Counted from the first letter of the stretch, positions 18,443-28,189 are shown. The stretch is 64,000 nucleotides of DNA from Yoonia sediminilitoris (GCF_003058085.1 NZ_QBUD01000003.1:186001-250000), one strand, 5' to 3'. Translations and numbers: made by a program. Notes: a model not told the origin generated them from the letters alone.

Positions 18443-21212
18443 TCCTGCGTCGACCCTCGCACACGCAGCGCCGGACAATCTGATTTGTCCGGCGAACGTG
18501 ATTTTTGATGCCCCCGGCATCCACGACGAAATCGCGCAAGCAATTGAGACTGCGGCGTCGGAAAAAGGCGTGCGCGAGGCTGTCGTGACGATCCTGTCGC
18601 GCGCCCTGAACTCGGGGCGTCAGGCCATCGCGGATGCGTTCCGCGCTGATCCTTTCGCCGCGCGTCCCACAACACGCGCCTATGCCTGGCTCACAGATCA
18701 GGTCATTCATCAGGTGCTCTGGGTGGTCAAGGACCGGCTGCACCCGCTTGCAAACCCGACCGAGGGGGAGAAACTGTCCCTTGTTGCCGTTGGTGGCTAC
18801 GGGCGCGGCGAAATGGCCGCATATTCAGACGTTGATCTGCTGTTTCTGACGCCCTACAAGGTCACCCCCTGGGCAGAGAGCGTGATCGAGTCCATGCTTT
18901 ATATCCTGTGGGACCTTAAACTGAAGGTAGGCCATGCCAGCCGCACCATCAAGGACTGCATCCGTCTGGCCCGCGAAGATTACACCATTCGCACGTCGCT
19001 GGTCGAATGTCGCTATCTTGCTGGCGACGCCCCCCTTGCGAGACAGTTGAATGAAACGCTCTGGACAGAACTTTTCCAGTCAACCGCGTCCGATTTCATC
19101 GAGGCCAAGCTGGCCGAAAGGTCCGAACGCCACCGCAAGCAAGGCGGACAGCGCTACGTGGTCGAACCCAACGTAAAGGAAGGCAAAGGCGGCCTGCGCG
19201 ATTTGCAATCGCTCTTCTGGATCAGCAAATACGTGCATGGCGTCACCGATACCGCCGAACTTGTGCGTCTGGGTGTTTTTACACAAGACGAATTTGAGAC
19301 ATTCGTCAAAGCAGAGAGTTTTCTTTGGGCCGTCCGCTGTCACCTGCATCTGCTCGCCGGTCGCGCCATGGACCAGTTGACATTCGACATGCAGGTCGAG
19401 GTGGCGAGCGCCATGGGTTATACTGACCACGGCGGCAGGCGCGCGGTTGAACATTTCATGCAGGCCTATTTCCGGCAAGCCACCCGCGTGGGCGAACTCA
19501 CGCGGATCGTTCTCACCGCGCTTGAGGCGGATCATACAAAACCCGAACCGATGCTGTTGCGCCTGCTGACCCGCCGCAAAAAGGCGAAAGCCCCGTACGC
19601 GATCAAGCAAAACCGGATCACGGTCGCGGATGAGACCGCGTTTCTGGCCGACAAGCTGAATATGCTGCGGATATTTGAGGAAGCCTTGCGCACGGGCACG
19701 CTCCTGCATCCTGACGCGATGCGCCTGATTTCGGCAAATCTTGATCTCATTGATGAGGACATGCGCAACAACAAGGAAGCGCGGCGCATCTTCCTTGATT
19801 TGATGCTCAAGCATGGCAACCCCGAACGCGGGCTGCGCCGGATGAACGAGCTTGGGGTTCTCGCCGCGTTCATACCGGAATTCGCCCCGATCGTGGCGAT
19901 GATGCAGTTCAACATGTACCACGCCTATACGGTCGACGAACATACGATCCAATGCATCAGCCATCTTGCCCAGATCGAACGCGAAGAGCTGATCGAGGAA
20001 CTGCCCGTTGCTTCCGGCATCCTGCGCCGCGGCGTGAACCGCAAGGTGCTTTATGTGGCCTTGCTTCTGCACGACATCGGCAAGGGCCGCCCGGAGGATC
20101 ATTCGATCCTTGGCGCGCAGATCGCTCGCAAGGTCGCGCCCCGGCTGGGGCTCAGCAAAAAGGATTGCGAGACTGTTGAATGGCTGATCCGCTATCACCT
20201 GCTGATGTCCGATGTGGCCCAAAAGCGCGACATTTCGGAGCCGCGCACGGTCAAGGGCTTTGCCAAGGCGGTCAAATCGGTTGAACGGCTCGAGCTTCTG
20301 ACCGTGCTGACCGTGTGTGACATTCGCGGCGTTGGCCCCGACACATGGAACAACTGGAAAGCGGTGCTGATCCGCAACCTCTACAAGGCCACCAAGGACG
20401 CACTGCAAAACGGGCTGGAGGACATCAACCGCGAAAACCGCGAGGCCGAGGCCAAACGCGCCTTGCGTGCCGCACTGTCGGACTGGAAGCCCAAGGAACT
20501 CAAAGAGGAAGTGGGCCGCCACTACGGCCATTATCTTCAGGGGATGCCATTGTCGGCCCAGGTCGTCTTTGCGGGCCTGCTCAAGGATATTTCCGACGAT
20601 GAAATCCGCGTTGATCTGATGCTGGACGAAGACAGGGACGCCACCCGCGCCTGTTTTGCGATGGTTGACCATCCCGGCCTGTTCAGCCGCATGACCGGCG
20701 CGCTGACCCTTGTGGGTGCCAACATTGTCGATGCGCGCACCTACACGACCAAGGATGGCTATGCGACCGCGGTATTCTGGATTCAGGACGATGACGGAAA
20801 TCCATTTGAAGAATCCCGCCTGCCGCGCCTGCGCCAGATGATTATGAAGACGCTACAGGGCGAAGTTGTGCCGGGCGAAGCCTTCAAGAAAAAGGAAATC
20901 AAGAAGCGCGAACGCGCCTTCAAGGTGCCCACTAACATCACCTTTGATAACGAGGGCTCCGAGATCTACACGATCATCGAAGTTGACACCCGCGACCGCC
21001 CCGGTTTGTTGTTCGATCTGACCCGCACATTGGCCGATAATTCGGTCTATATCGCCTCTGCCGTGATTGCGACCTACGGCGAACAGGTCGTCGATACCTT
21101 CTATGTCAAGGACATGGTGGGCATGAAGTATCACTCCGAAAACAAGCGTCAAATCCTTGAACGCAAGCTGCGCCATGCCATTACCCAAGTGGCAGAGCGG
21201 GCCGGGGCGTAG
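18405..21212 (+). CDS. glnD: Bifunctional [protein-PII] uridylyltransferase/uridylyl-removing enzyme GlnD
   Basis: Senses glutamine and uridylylates or de-uridylylates PII proteins to control nitrogen metabolism. It has 935 residues: a nucleotidyltransferase domain with GGYGRGEMAAYSDVDLLF near residue 130, a helical linker, an HD domain (LLLHDIGKGRPEDHS near 553) for de-uridylylation, and two C-terminal ACT domains (about 750 and 850) that bind glutamine. The best start is TTG 18405, preceded by AGGTGG, inside the end of the upstream gene; no in-frame ATG lies near the expected N-terminus. Confidence 0.95.
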   Translation: MNKPQEALAPDSNPASTLAHAAPDNLICPANVIFDAPGIHDEIAQAIETAASEKGVREAVVTILSRALNSGRQAIADAFRADPFAARPTTRAYAWLTDQVIHQVLWVVKDRLHPLANPTEGEKLSLVAVGGYGRGEMAAYSDVDLLFLTPYKVTPWAESVIESMLYILWDLKLKVGHASRTIKDCIRLAREDYTIRTSLVECRYLAGDAPLARQLNETLWTELFQSTASDFIEAKLAERSERHRKQGGQRYVVEPNVKEGKGGLRDLQSLFWISKYVHGVTDTAELVRLGVFTQDEFETFVKAESFLWAVRCHLHLLAGRAMDQLTFDMQVEVASAMGYTDHGGRRAVEHFMQAYFRQATRVGELTRIVLTALEADHTKPEPMLLRLLTRRKKAKAPYAIKQNRITVADETAFLADKLNMLRIFEEALRTGTLLHPDAMRLISANLDLIDEDMRNNKEARRIFLDLMLKHGNPERGLRRMNELGVLAAFIPEFAPIVAMMQFNMYHAYTVDEHTIQCISHLAQIEREELIEELPVASGILRRGVNRKVLYVALLLHDIGKGRPEDHSILGAQIARKVAPRLGLSKKDCETVEWLIRYHLLMSDVAQKRDISEPRTVKGFAKAVKSVERLELLTVLTVCDIRGVGPDTWNNWKAVLIRNLYKATKDALQNGLEDINRENREAEAKRALRAALSDWKPKELKEEVGRHYGHYLQGMPLSAQVVFAGLLKDISDDEIRVDLMLDEDRDATRACFAMVDHPGLFSRMTGALTLVGANIVDARTYTTKDGYATAVFWIQDDDGNPFEESRLPRLRQMIMKTLQGEVVPGEAFKKKEIKKRERAFKVPTNITFDNEGSEIYTIIEVDTRDRPGLLFDLTRTLADNSVYIASAVIATYGEQVVDTFYVKDMVGMKYHSENKRQILERKLRHAITQVAERAGA

Positions 21213-21225
21213 CCGGAGCACACCC

Positions 21226-22755
21226 ATGAAACCCATTCGGCTGATGGCCGGTTTCTTTACCGTCGGCATCTGGACCCTGCTTAGCAGGGTAATGGGTTTT
21301 GTGCGCGACATCATGATTGCCGCCTTCCTTGGCACCGGCCCCGTGGCAGAGGCGTTTCTGATCGCCTTTTCGCTGCCAAATCTGTTCCGCCGCTTCTTTG
21401 CCGAAGGGGCTTTCAACATGGCCTTTGTGCCGATGTTTTCCAAGAAGCTCGAAGCGGATGAGGGCGCGCAAAAGTTTGCACAGGATGCGTTTGTCGCTTT
21501 AGCGGCAATCCTGACCGCCTTTACCGTGATCGGCGTCATTGTGATGCCGGTTTTGGTGACGATGATGGCCAGCGGCTATATCGGGTCAGAGCGGTTTGAT
21601 CTGGCGGTCTATTTCGGACGCATCGCCTTTCCCTACATTCTGTTCATTTCGCTGGCAGCGCTTCTGTCCGGTGTGCTGAATGCAACAGGGCGCTTTGCGG
21701 CGGCGGCGGCGGCACCGGTTCTGCTGAACATCATTTTCATCACGGCAATTTTGTTGGCCGTGATTTTCGGGCAGGATGGGCCCGGCGAAATCGGCAGTGC
21801 GCTGGCCTATGCTGTGCCTGTGGCCGGGGTGGCGCAAATGGCCATGGTCTGGGTCGCGGCCAAGCGTGCCGGATACGCCCTGCACCCCGGCTGGCCCAAA
21901 TTCACGCCTGAACTCAAGCGGCTGGCGATGATCGCCGCCCCTGCCGCGCTGGCGGGGGGCGTCTTGCAGATCAACTTGCTGGTCGGGCGTCAGGTTGCCA
22001 GCTTCTTTGACGGGGCTGTGGCATGGCTGAATTATGCGGACCGGCTGTATCAATTGCCGCTTGGCGTGGTCGGGATCGCCATTGGTGTCGTTTTGTTGCC
22101 CGACCTGTCCCGCCGTCTTCGTGCAGGTGACGACAACGGGGGCCGCGACGCCTTCAACCGCGCCTGCGAATTCTGTCTGGCGCTGACGGTACCCGCGGCG
22201 GCTGCACTATTGGCCATCCCCGATGCGCTTGTTTCAACCTTGTTTGAACGCGGGGCCTTTACCGCAGAGGATACGGCAGCCACGGCCCTTGCGGTGGCAA
22301 TCTATGGGTTGGGGTTGCCCGCATTTGTGATGCAAAAGACGTTGCAACCGCTTTATTTCGCGCGCGAAGACACCAAGCGGCCATTCTATTTTGCGGTCGC
22401 CGCGATGTTCTTGAACGCAGGTTTGGCTGTCGGGCTGTCGCCGATCATCGGGTTCACTGCGGCCGCAGTTGGCACCACCGTGACAGGCTGGGCCATGGCG
22501 CTGCTGCTTTGGGTCGGGTCGCGCAACATGGGGAACGCGGCACGGTTTGACGCGCGCCTGATCCGCCGTGTCTGGCGCATTTGCACAGCGGCGGCGGCAA
22601 TGGGCTTGCTCTTGTGGCTGATCCCGCCGCTGCCGTTGCCGCGCGGGATTGAACTGTGCGTCCTGGTGACCGTCGGCATCGTCAGTTACTTCGGCATAGG
22701 CCATCTGATCGGGGCGTTCCGCCTGTCAGAGTTCAGATCAGCCCTGCGCCGCTAG
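21226..22755 (+). CDS. murJ: Lipid II flippase MurJ (MviN)
   Basis: Integral membrane protein of the MOP superfamily that flips lipid II across the inner membrane for peptidoglycan synthesis. It has 509 residues and about 14 hydrophobic helices. The N-terminus LLSRVMGFVRDIMIAAFLGTG and LFRRFFAEGAFNMAFVPMF are clear MurJ signatures. It starts 13 nt after glnD and is likely co-transcribed. Its stop overlaps the convergent rhomboid-like gene by 4 nt. Confidence 0.95.
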   Translation: MKPIRLMAGFFTVGIWTLLSRVMGFVRDIMIAAFLGTGPVAEAFLIAFSLPNLFRRFFAEGAFNMAFVPMFSKKLEADEGAQKFAQDAFVALAAILTAFTVIGVIVMPVLVTMMASGYIGSERFDLAVYFGRIAFPYILFISLAALLSGVLNATGRFAAAAAAPVLLNIIFITAILLAVIFGQDGPGEIGSALAYAVPVAGVAQMAMVWVAAKRAGYALHPGWPKFTPELKRLAMIAAPAALAGGVLQINLLVGRQVASFFDGAVAWLNYADRLYQLPLGVVGIAIGVVLLPDLSRRLRAGDDNGGRDAFNRACEFCLALTVPAAAALLAIPDALVSTLFERGAFTAEDTAATALAVAIYGLGLPAFVMQKTLQPLYFAREDTKRPFYFAVAAMFLNAGLAVGLSPIIGFTAAAVGTTVTGWAMALLLWVGSRNMGNAARFDARLIRRVWRICTAAAAMGLLLWLIPPLPLPRGIELCVLVTVGIVSYFGIGHLIGAFRLSEFRSALRR

Positions 22756-23468
22756 GGCCGTTGCCGCATCCGCGCGACGAACGACGTCCACCCGCCGGGC
22801 GCAAGCAGCACCGAAACAGAAAAACCCGCCACAAAAGCCCCGACCTCGGCCACCCACGTGGGCCAGCCATTGGACGCTTGCCCCATCACGACGATCACGA
22901 CGGTAAAGATTAACTGAATGGCAATCAGCACCCCGATCAGACGGAAGGCCAGCAACTGGTTCGATCCCGCTTTGCCCAGCCGCATCCACAGCACATAGGT
23001 GTAAGCCCCAATCAGCCCGAAAACCGGCGGATAAGCCCCCAGCAGGGCCAGCCCCTTTGGAAAGACCAACGCATAGGCAACAGCCCCCACCACAGCAGTC
23101 AGCACAAAGATACAGGCAAACTGCAAGGCGCCGTAAAATTCACTGACGAACTTGCCCAGTGCAAGGATCAGCGCCGACGCAAAAAGCGCCGGTGCCATGC
23201 CCTGATTGATGAAGGGATAGGTGAAAAAGGTCCAGATCGCGGACAGCGCATAGTCTTTGCGCACAAAGATCCGCTCCAGCGTGCCGGGGTCAAAGGCAAA
23301 CGCGTTGTAGGCATCCAGCCGCCAGCGCACCGCGCTGTTGGATGAAATGATCTGCCGATCCGCCAGTGAAAACGCCACTTCAATCCCTAACATCGCAAGA
23401 GAGGTCAGCACGACGATAAATGCAATCGGGTTCACCGGGCTTTCGGGTTTTGGATCTTCGAGGGTCAT
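22752..23468 (-). CDS. Rhomboid-family membrane protein lacking catalytic residues
   Basis: A protein of 238 residues with about six hydrophobic helices in a rhomboid-like order ([56 protein letters not shown]). The catalytic serine motif GxSG is replaced by G144-A-Y-P, and the helix-6 histidine position near AFVAGF carries E209. The first conserved histidine after TYPF is also absent. It is therefore probably a pseudoprotease that binds membrane partners rather than cutting them. Start 23468 is chosen where family-like sequence begins. Confidence 0.7.
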   Translation of the reverse strand: MTLEDPKPESPVNPIAFIVVLTSLAMLGIEVAFSLADRQIISSNSAVRWRLDAYNAFAFDPGTLERIFVRKDYALSAIWTFFTYPFINQGMAPALFASALILALGKFVSEFYGALQFACIFVLTAVVGAVAYALVFPKGLALLGAYPPVFGLIGAYTYVLWMRLGKAGSNQLLAFRLIGVLIAIQLIFTVVIVVMGQASNGWPTWVAEVGAFVAGFSVSVLLAPGGWTSFVARMRQRP

Positions 23469-23552
23469 GCGTGGCTGCTTTGCGGGCTGTTGAAGTTGAC
23501 GAGGCTCTCTGGCAGGGGTAAGCGAGCATTGCCCCGAAATCCAGCCCCGGAC

Positions 23553-24575
23553 ATGATGATGACTGAAACAGCTTTTACCCCTCGCGTATTCTCTGGGATC
23601 AAACCCTCGGGTGGGCTTCAGCTTGGCAACTATCTGGGCGCGATCAAACGGTTTGTCGGCATGCAGGGCGAGATGGAGACGGTCTATTGCGTTGTCGATC
23701 TGCACGCCATCACGGTCTGGCAGGACCCTGCCGAACTGGCCAGCGCCACGCGTGAGGTGGCCGCAGGTTATCTGGCAGCGGGCCTCGATCCGACAAAATC
23801 GATCTTGTTCAATCAAAGTCAGGTGTCCGCGCACGCGGAACTGGGCTGGATTTTCAATTGCGTGGCCCGCGTCGGCTGGATGAACCGGATGACCCAGTTC
23901 AAGGACAAGGCAGGTGCAAATGCCGAAAAGGTATCGCTTGGGCTATATGCCTATCCATCACTGATGGCCGCCGACATCCTGCTGTATCACGCGACCCATG
24001 TACCGGTGGGCGAGGATCAGAAACAGCATGTGGAACTGACCCGCGATATCGCGGCCAAGTTCAACCATGATTACAAACAGGATTTCTTTCCAATCACGGA
24101 ACCAGTGACCGAAGGCCCGGCCACGCGCATCATGAACCTGCGCGACGGCACCAAAAAGATGTCCAAGTCCGGCGAAAGCGACATGGAACGCATCAACATG
24201 ACCGACAAGGCCGAAGTGATCGCCAAGAAGTTCAAAAAGGCGAAGACCGACCCGGAACCGCTGCCCGAAACAGTCGAAGGGCTGGCAGGCAGACCCGAAG
24301 CGCGCAATCTGGTCGATATCTATGCTGCCCTGAATGACACCACACCCGAGGCCGTCATTGCAGAATATGCCGGTGCGGGCTGGGGGCGTTTCAAACCGGC
24401 GCTGGCTGACCTTGCAGTCGCCAAACTCAGCCCGATCGCAGATGAGATGGCCCGCCTGATGGATGATCCGGCCGAGATTGACCGTGTGCTGGCAGACGGG
24501 TCCGCGCGCGCGCGTGAGATCGCGAACCCAATTCTACAAAAGACCTACGATATCGTCGGGCTTTTGCGATCCTGA
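23553..24575 (+). CDS. trpS: Tryptophanyl-tRNA synthetase
   Basis: Class I aminoacyl-tRNA synthetase of 340 residues charging tRNA-Trp. The HIGH-like signature is [15 protein letters not shown] near residue 22 and the KMSKS loop is KKMSKSG near residue 203. Three consecutive in-frame ATGs lie at 23553, 23556 and 23559, and no strong ribosome site separates them. The end of the gene overlaps the last codons of a decayed regulator on the other strand. Confidence 0.95.
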   Translation: MMMTETAFTPRVFSGIKPSGGLQLGNYLGAIKRFVGMQGEMETVYCVVDLHAITVWQDPAELASATREVAAGYLAAGLDPTKSILFNQSQVSAHAELGWIFNCVARVGWMNRMTQFKDKAGANAEKVSLGLYAYPSLMAADILLYHATHVPVGEDQKQHVELTRDIAAKFNHDYKQDFFPITEPVTEGPATRIMNLRDGTKKMSKSGESDMERINMTDKAEVIAKKFKKAKTDPEPLPETVEGLAGRPEARNLVDIYAALNDTTPEAVIAEYAGAGWGRFKPALADLAVAKLSPIADEMARLMDDPAEIDRVLADGSARAREIANPILQKTYDIVGLLRS

Positions 24576-25102
24576 CACGCAACATTCGGTCGCTCGCCCA
24601 CGAGGATCGTGTCAATGATCGTGCTGAGAAGTTCACCACGTCCGTTGGTGCCGGACTTGCGATAGATCGCGTTCAGTTGTGCCTTGACCGTCCCCTACGC
24701 GCAGCCGCGAACAGATGCGATTTCAGCTATGTCCAGAGTCCAGACCTTTGACACGGAATGTCGCGATATCCGTTTCTGACGGTGACAATTTCCACTGAAT
24801 GAAATGTGAGACGATCACATCCTGCATTTCCGCGCTGGCGATATGCAACCCCTGTTCAAGCCGCGCCTTTTTTGGCGCAACAACGAAAGCAGATACCGCG
24901 TCTCGAACAAGATCGCGGCAAACATGCTGAGTTACGCAATCGCTTCGATCACCAGATGGAAAGGGAAACCGGCACTTTCCGGCGACTCGCCCATGTCGGC
25001 GATGACATCTGTCAGAAAGAAGACGGCACAGAACATTTGCACGGCCAACAACAAGGACAAACCAACCGGTACCTTAGGGTTGTTTTCAATACGTAGCGCC
25101 AT
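24546..25102 (-). pseudogene. Decayed membrane-anchored LuxR-family regulator
   Basis: Minus-strand translation from ATG 25102 shows a hydrophobic helix (GLSLLLAVQMFCAVFFLTDVI), a TAA after VIEAIA, a second helix (FAAILFETRYLLSLL) and a frameshift at an A-run. It continues as KARLEQGLHIASAEMQDV and LSPSETDIATFRVKGLD, then a second frameshift, DIAEIASVRGCA, a TAG, and GTVKAQLNAIYRKSGTNGR. The order matches two-helix LuxR-type regulators common in roseobacters. With two stops and two frameshifts it cannot make a full protein. The 3' end overlaps trpS. Confidence 0.8.
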
Positions 25103-25112
25103 CAACATGCGT

Positions 25113-25665
25113 TCAGCGCGCCGGAATGTATTTGTAGCCCCTTATCATCGCTTTTGGCAGGTTCACGCCTGTGCGTCTGCTTTCATAAAACACAGCGGCG
25201 ATATTCAGCAGGACTGAAATCTCTGTCCAGTGCACCGCGAATTCATGCACGGTTTCAGGCCACTCGACGCCCCAAAACATGTCCGTTGTCATCAGATACC
25301 CCGACAGTCCCACAACCAACAGTGCCAACAACAGAGTATAAATCATCAGCGCACCAAGCGGTGTGTGGCCCACGTGTACCTTGCCGCCTCTGCCCGTCAA
25401 TTCAGCGATTTGCTCTTTGGCCCCCCAGCACTTGGCGGAAAGCCTGAAAAGCGCGCGTATGTGCTGCCTAAAAAGCCCCGGACGATGCGGACCACGAGCA
25501 GTCCGACAACGGCGTAGCCAACCCATTCATGCAGATTACCGTCATAATCGATCACCAGCGCATTTGCGCCAAAAGGCCAACACCAATGACCAATGACCAA
25601 TGACCAATGACCAATGACCAATGAAACACCCCCACGAGCGGGTCCCATACCTTGATGCGATGCAT
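25113..25665 (-). pseudogene. Cytochrome b561-type gene, frame broken by a heptanucleotide repeat and a G6 tract
   Basis: From ATG 25665 the product begins MHRIKVWDPLVGVFHW, typical of membrane diheme cytochrome b561 proteins, then enters six copies of a 7-bp repeat. In the present state the frame ends soon after at MRW-stop. One extra repeat unit, or two fewer, would continue into FGANALVIDYDGNLHEWVGYAVVGLLVV. A second shift at GGGGGG (about 25422-25427) leads into AKEQIAELTG, HTPLGALMIYTLLLALLVV and VHEFAVHWTEISVLL. Candidate haem ligands are the histidines in VFHW, LHEW, GHTP and VHEF. It is either a decaying gene or one silenced by slippage. Confidence 0.75.
25582..25623. repeat. Six tandem copies of the heptamer ACCAATG
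   Basis: Six perfect copies (42 nt) lie near the 5' end of the cytochrome b561-type gene. On that gene's strand they encode a seven-residue unit SLVIGHW every three copies. Because 7 is not a multiple of 3, any gain or loss of a copy changes the reading frame, the pattern seen in slipped-strand phase variation. From 25666 to 25936 I see no gene. Confidence 0.9.
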
Positions 25666-25936
25666 GTCTTGTTCCTGTGCTTAGAATAGTGAACGGGCGA
25701 TGAGTAACGCCGCCCGTCAAAGGTCTGTTTTCAGCTCTGCGCTCAATCGCTGCTGGATCGCAGATGCCGCCAGATCTGGGGGGGCCACAGTTGCAAATTC
25801 GGGATATGGCCCCTTTGTTGTCTAAGATTGCAGCTACGGTTTAGAGTCCGTGGCTTCACCAGTCCTGTCCGGTCGCTCAGGTCTGCTTTACCTGCCCGCT
25901 TGCCCGCCATAAGCTGTGTGAAAAGAGGGGGAACAG

Positions 25937-26800
25937 ATGGCAACCGGCACTCATATTCGCACTTATTTTAATGGCGCATGGCATGATGGCGACGTGCCGA
26001 TCATGCGCGCTGCCGATCATGGGGCATGGCTGGGATCAACGGTGTTTGACGGAGCGCGCTATGTGAACGGGCTGGCGCCTGACCTTGATCTGCATTGCGC
26101 CCGTGTAAATCATTCTGCCAAGGCCCTGATGATCACACCCACGGTCAGCACAGACGACATGATTGCCATCGCCCGCGAAGGGCTTGCCCGCTATAACAGG
26201 AACGCGGCAGTCTACATCAGGCCGATGTATTGGGGTATTGCCGGTGACGCGACTGCCATTGTGCCTAGCCCCGACAGCACCGGATTTGCGCTCTGTCTGG
26301 AAGAAATACCTTTTGCTCCGGACACAGCCAGCACAACCCTTGGCCTGACCCGGTTCCGCCGCCCTGTCATGGAAGATGCCGTCGTCAATGCCAAGGCGGG
26401 GTGTCTGTATCCAAACAACGCGCGGATGTTGGCCGAAGTGCGCGCGCGCGGATTTGGCAATGCACTGGTGGCCGATGCCATGGGTAATGTTGCTGAAACG
26501 GCGACTGCCAATATCTTTATGGTCAAGGACGGTGAAGTCATGACCCCGATAGCAAACGGCACCTTCCTTGCCGGGATCACCCGCGCCCGGCACATCGCCA
26601 ACCTGAAAGCCGACGGGGTACATGTGCACCAGACTGTGCTGACATTCGACGATTTTCACAATGCCGACGAAGTATTCATGTCTGGCAACATGTCAAAAGT
26701 GACCCCTGTCACTGCCTTTGAGGACACGCAATATCAGGTCGGCCCGGTGACCCGCCGCGTTCGCGAGATGTACTGGGACTGGGCCGCATCCAACGGCTGA
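25937..26800 (+). CDS. Branched-chain amino acid aminotransferase, class IV
   Basis: PLP-dependent fold-IV transaminase of 287 residues, probably moving amino groups between branched-chain keto acids and glutamate. The PLP lysine is K153 in VVNAKAGCLYPNN; GNVAETATANIF and LAGITRARHI are also characteristic. No separate ilvE is visible. D-amino-acid transaminases and aminodeoxychorismate lyases share the fold, so the substrate is inferred. GAGGGGG lies just before ATG 25937. Confidence 0.85.
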   Translation: MATGTHIRTYFNGAWHDGDVPIMRAADHGAWLGSTVFDGARYVNGLAPDLDLHCARVNHSAKALMITPTVSTDDMIAIAREGLARYNRNAAVYIRPMYWGIAGDATAIVPSPDSTGFALCLEEIPFAPDTASTTLGLTRFRRPVMEDAVVNAKAGCLYPNNARMLAEVRARGFGNALVADAMGNVAETATANIFMVKDGEVMTPIANGTFLAGITRARHIANLKADGVHVHQTVLTFDDFHNADEVFMSGNMSKVTPVTAFEDTQYQVGPVTRRVREMYWDWAASNG

Positions 26801-26899
26801 TGCTGGCTGTTTGACCGCAACCGCAGACTTCGTCTTTCATTAGCCCGTTGCCAGTCGCGCACTGATCCTCCAATAATGCGAACAATAGGGAGAATAGTT

Positions 26900-27355
26900 A
26901 TGCGCAAATTTTTGGTCGTGCTGGATGATAGCCGCGAATGCCTGAATGCAATGCGCTTTGCGGCGATGCGGGCTGCACACTCGGGCGGAGGTGTGACAGT
27001 CTTGTCGATTATCCCGCCCGATGAGTTCAATCACTGGATTGGCGTCGGAGAGATCATGCGCGCCGAAGCCCGCGAGCGGATCGAAGTGCATTTCGAGGTC
27101 TTTGCGAAATGGATGCGTGATAAGCAGGGCGTACACCCCGAACTGGTGATCCGCGAAGGCGAGGCTTTGACGGAGATCATCGCACATATCAACGATGATA
27201 GTGAAATCGGCGTGCTGGTTCTGGGTGCAGGTACCGACAACAAAGGCCCTGGCCCCCTGATTACGCATCTGTCGCGGCAAGCAGGCACCCTGCCTATTCC
27301 CATCACCATCGTGCCGGGCGACTTGCCCAAAGAACGTCTGGAAGCGATCACCTGA
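26900..27355 (+). CDS. Universal stress protein UspA family
   Basis: A single Usp domain of 151 residues: beta-strand MRKFLVVLDDS at the N-terminus, LVLGAGTDNKGPGPLITHL around the nucleotide-binding loop, and PIPITIVPG at the end. The usual ATP-binding pattern is only partly kept, so nucleotide binding is uncertain. ATG 26900 follows AGGGAGAATA; the frame extends 24 nt further upstream without a better start. A strong terminator follows directly. Confidence 0.85.
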   Translation: MRKFLVVLDDSRECLNAMRFAAMRAAHSGGGVTVLSIIPPDEFNHWIGVGEIMRAEARERIEVHFEVFAKWMRDKQGVHPELVIREGEALTEIIAHINDDSEIGVLVLGAGTDNKGPGPLITHLSRQAGTLPIPITIVPGDLPKERLEAIT

Positions 27356-27357
27356 TT

Positions 27358-27392
27358 GGGCGACGACATGAGGCGACTCATGTCGCCCTTTT
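27358..27392 (+). terminator. Rho-independent terminator after the usp gene
   Basis: GGGCGAC (27358-27364) pairs with GTCGCCC (27382-27388), with an inner ATGAG/CTCAT stem, followed by TTTT. It starts 3 nt after the stop codon. Confidence 0.75.
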
Positions 27393-27768
27393 GGCAAATT
27401 GCCTGCTTTTTGCGGTCTGAACGGTGCCATTCCCGTGAATTGACCGAAATAATGGGCCATCACGCAAATGCGTGCGGCTGTAATTTGTGAACAGCGACTT
27501 GGCTGCGGGGCCGTTTTGACCAAGGCCAGAGGCCGTGGGCGCACCGAAGGCGGGGTCTATCTGTGCACGGGCGCACGCAAGCGCCGGACGGTCAACGCAG
27601 CGTTCATGTCAAGCACCAGACATCATCACATTTGTCACCATTTTCGTGATGGCGCAGGCCCTACCCAAACCCCCGTCGCGTGGCAATCTTTGTCTCATCA
27701 AACGCACCGCAGAGACTTTCTGCAATCCGCGAAAACCGCTCTGATGAGTAAACGAAAGGAAACCACTC
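27393..27768. other. Intergenic region with no recognised gene
   Basis: Between the usp terminator and the small secreted-protein gene. Short open frames exist in several phases but none has family-like sequence. AAAGGA just upstream of 27769 is the ribosome site of the next gene, so at least the 3' part is its leader. Confidence 0.5.
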
Positions 27769-28098
27769 ATGTCTATCAAGACTCTGATCCTCGCCGCCGC
27801 AGCCGCAACGGTCACCGCATCAGCAGGTGCCGCCGATACATATTTCGAGGTTGGTCCAAACCTTGAAGCGGGCGACATTCTTGAACTGGGGCTGATCACA
27901 GCCGATGGCAAAGGCATCGTCGAAATCTATGACTTCAGGACTGGCACCCAAGGCAAACTGTTGGGCACACAGTCACTGAACGCAGGCGCCAACCCGGACG
28001 TGCGGGTAAAAACCGGCCTGCCCGCAACCGGCAATGTTCTGGCTGTGGTCAAAGTTGACGGCGCAACTGCCGCGACAAAGTCATTCTACATCTACTAA
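27769..28098 (+). CDS. Small secreted hypothetical protein
   Basis: A protein of 109 residues with a cleavable signal peptide (MSIKTLILAAAAATVTASAGAA, cut expected after AGA-A or GAA-D). The mature part has repeated beta-strand patterns (DILELGLITADGKGIVEIYDF; GNVLAVVKVDG) and no cysteines, resembling small periplasmic beta-sandwich proteins. I do not recognise a family. Strong AAAGGA and a strong terminator imply an independent, possibly abundant transcript. Confidence 0.7.
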   Translation: MSIKTLILAAAAATVTASAGAADTYFEVGPNLEAGDILELGLITADGKGIVEIYDFRTGTQGKLLGTQSLNAGANPDVRVKTGLPATGNVLAVVKVDGATAATKSFYIY

Positions 28099-28155
28099 AA
28101 CATCTGCCCGGTCCGGCTGCATACCAGACCGGGCGCTCAATTTCCTTCCCTCGTG

Positions 28156-28189
28156 AAAAGCCGTGACCCCCTTGTGGTTGCGGCTTTTT
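28156..28189 (+). terminator. Rho-independent terminator
   Basis: AAAAGCCG (28156-28163) pairs with CGGCTTTT (28181-28188), followed by another T. A second hairpin, GCCCGGTC/GACCGGGC (28106-28134), lies between it and the small secreted-protein gene. The two together should end that transcript. Confidence 0.8.

Noticed and set aside
19080-20672. A 530-codon open frame on the minus strand opposite glnD
   Set aside because: It mirrors the high-GC codon use of glnD, which has a complete set of domains; the translation resembles no protein.
25582-25623. Considered as a CRISPR array
   Set aside because: The units are 7 bp, directly joined and without spacers.
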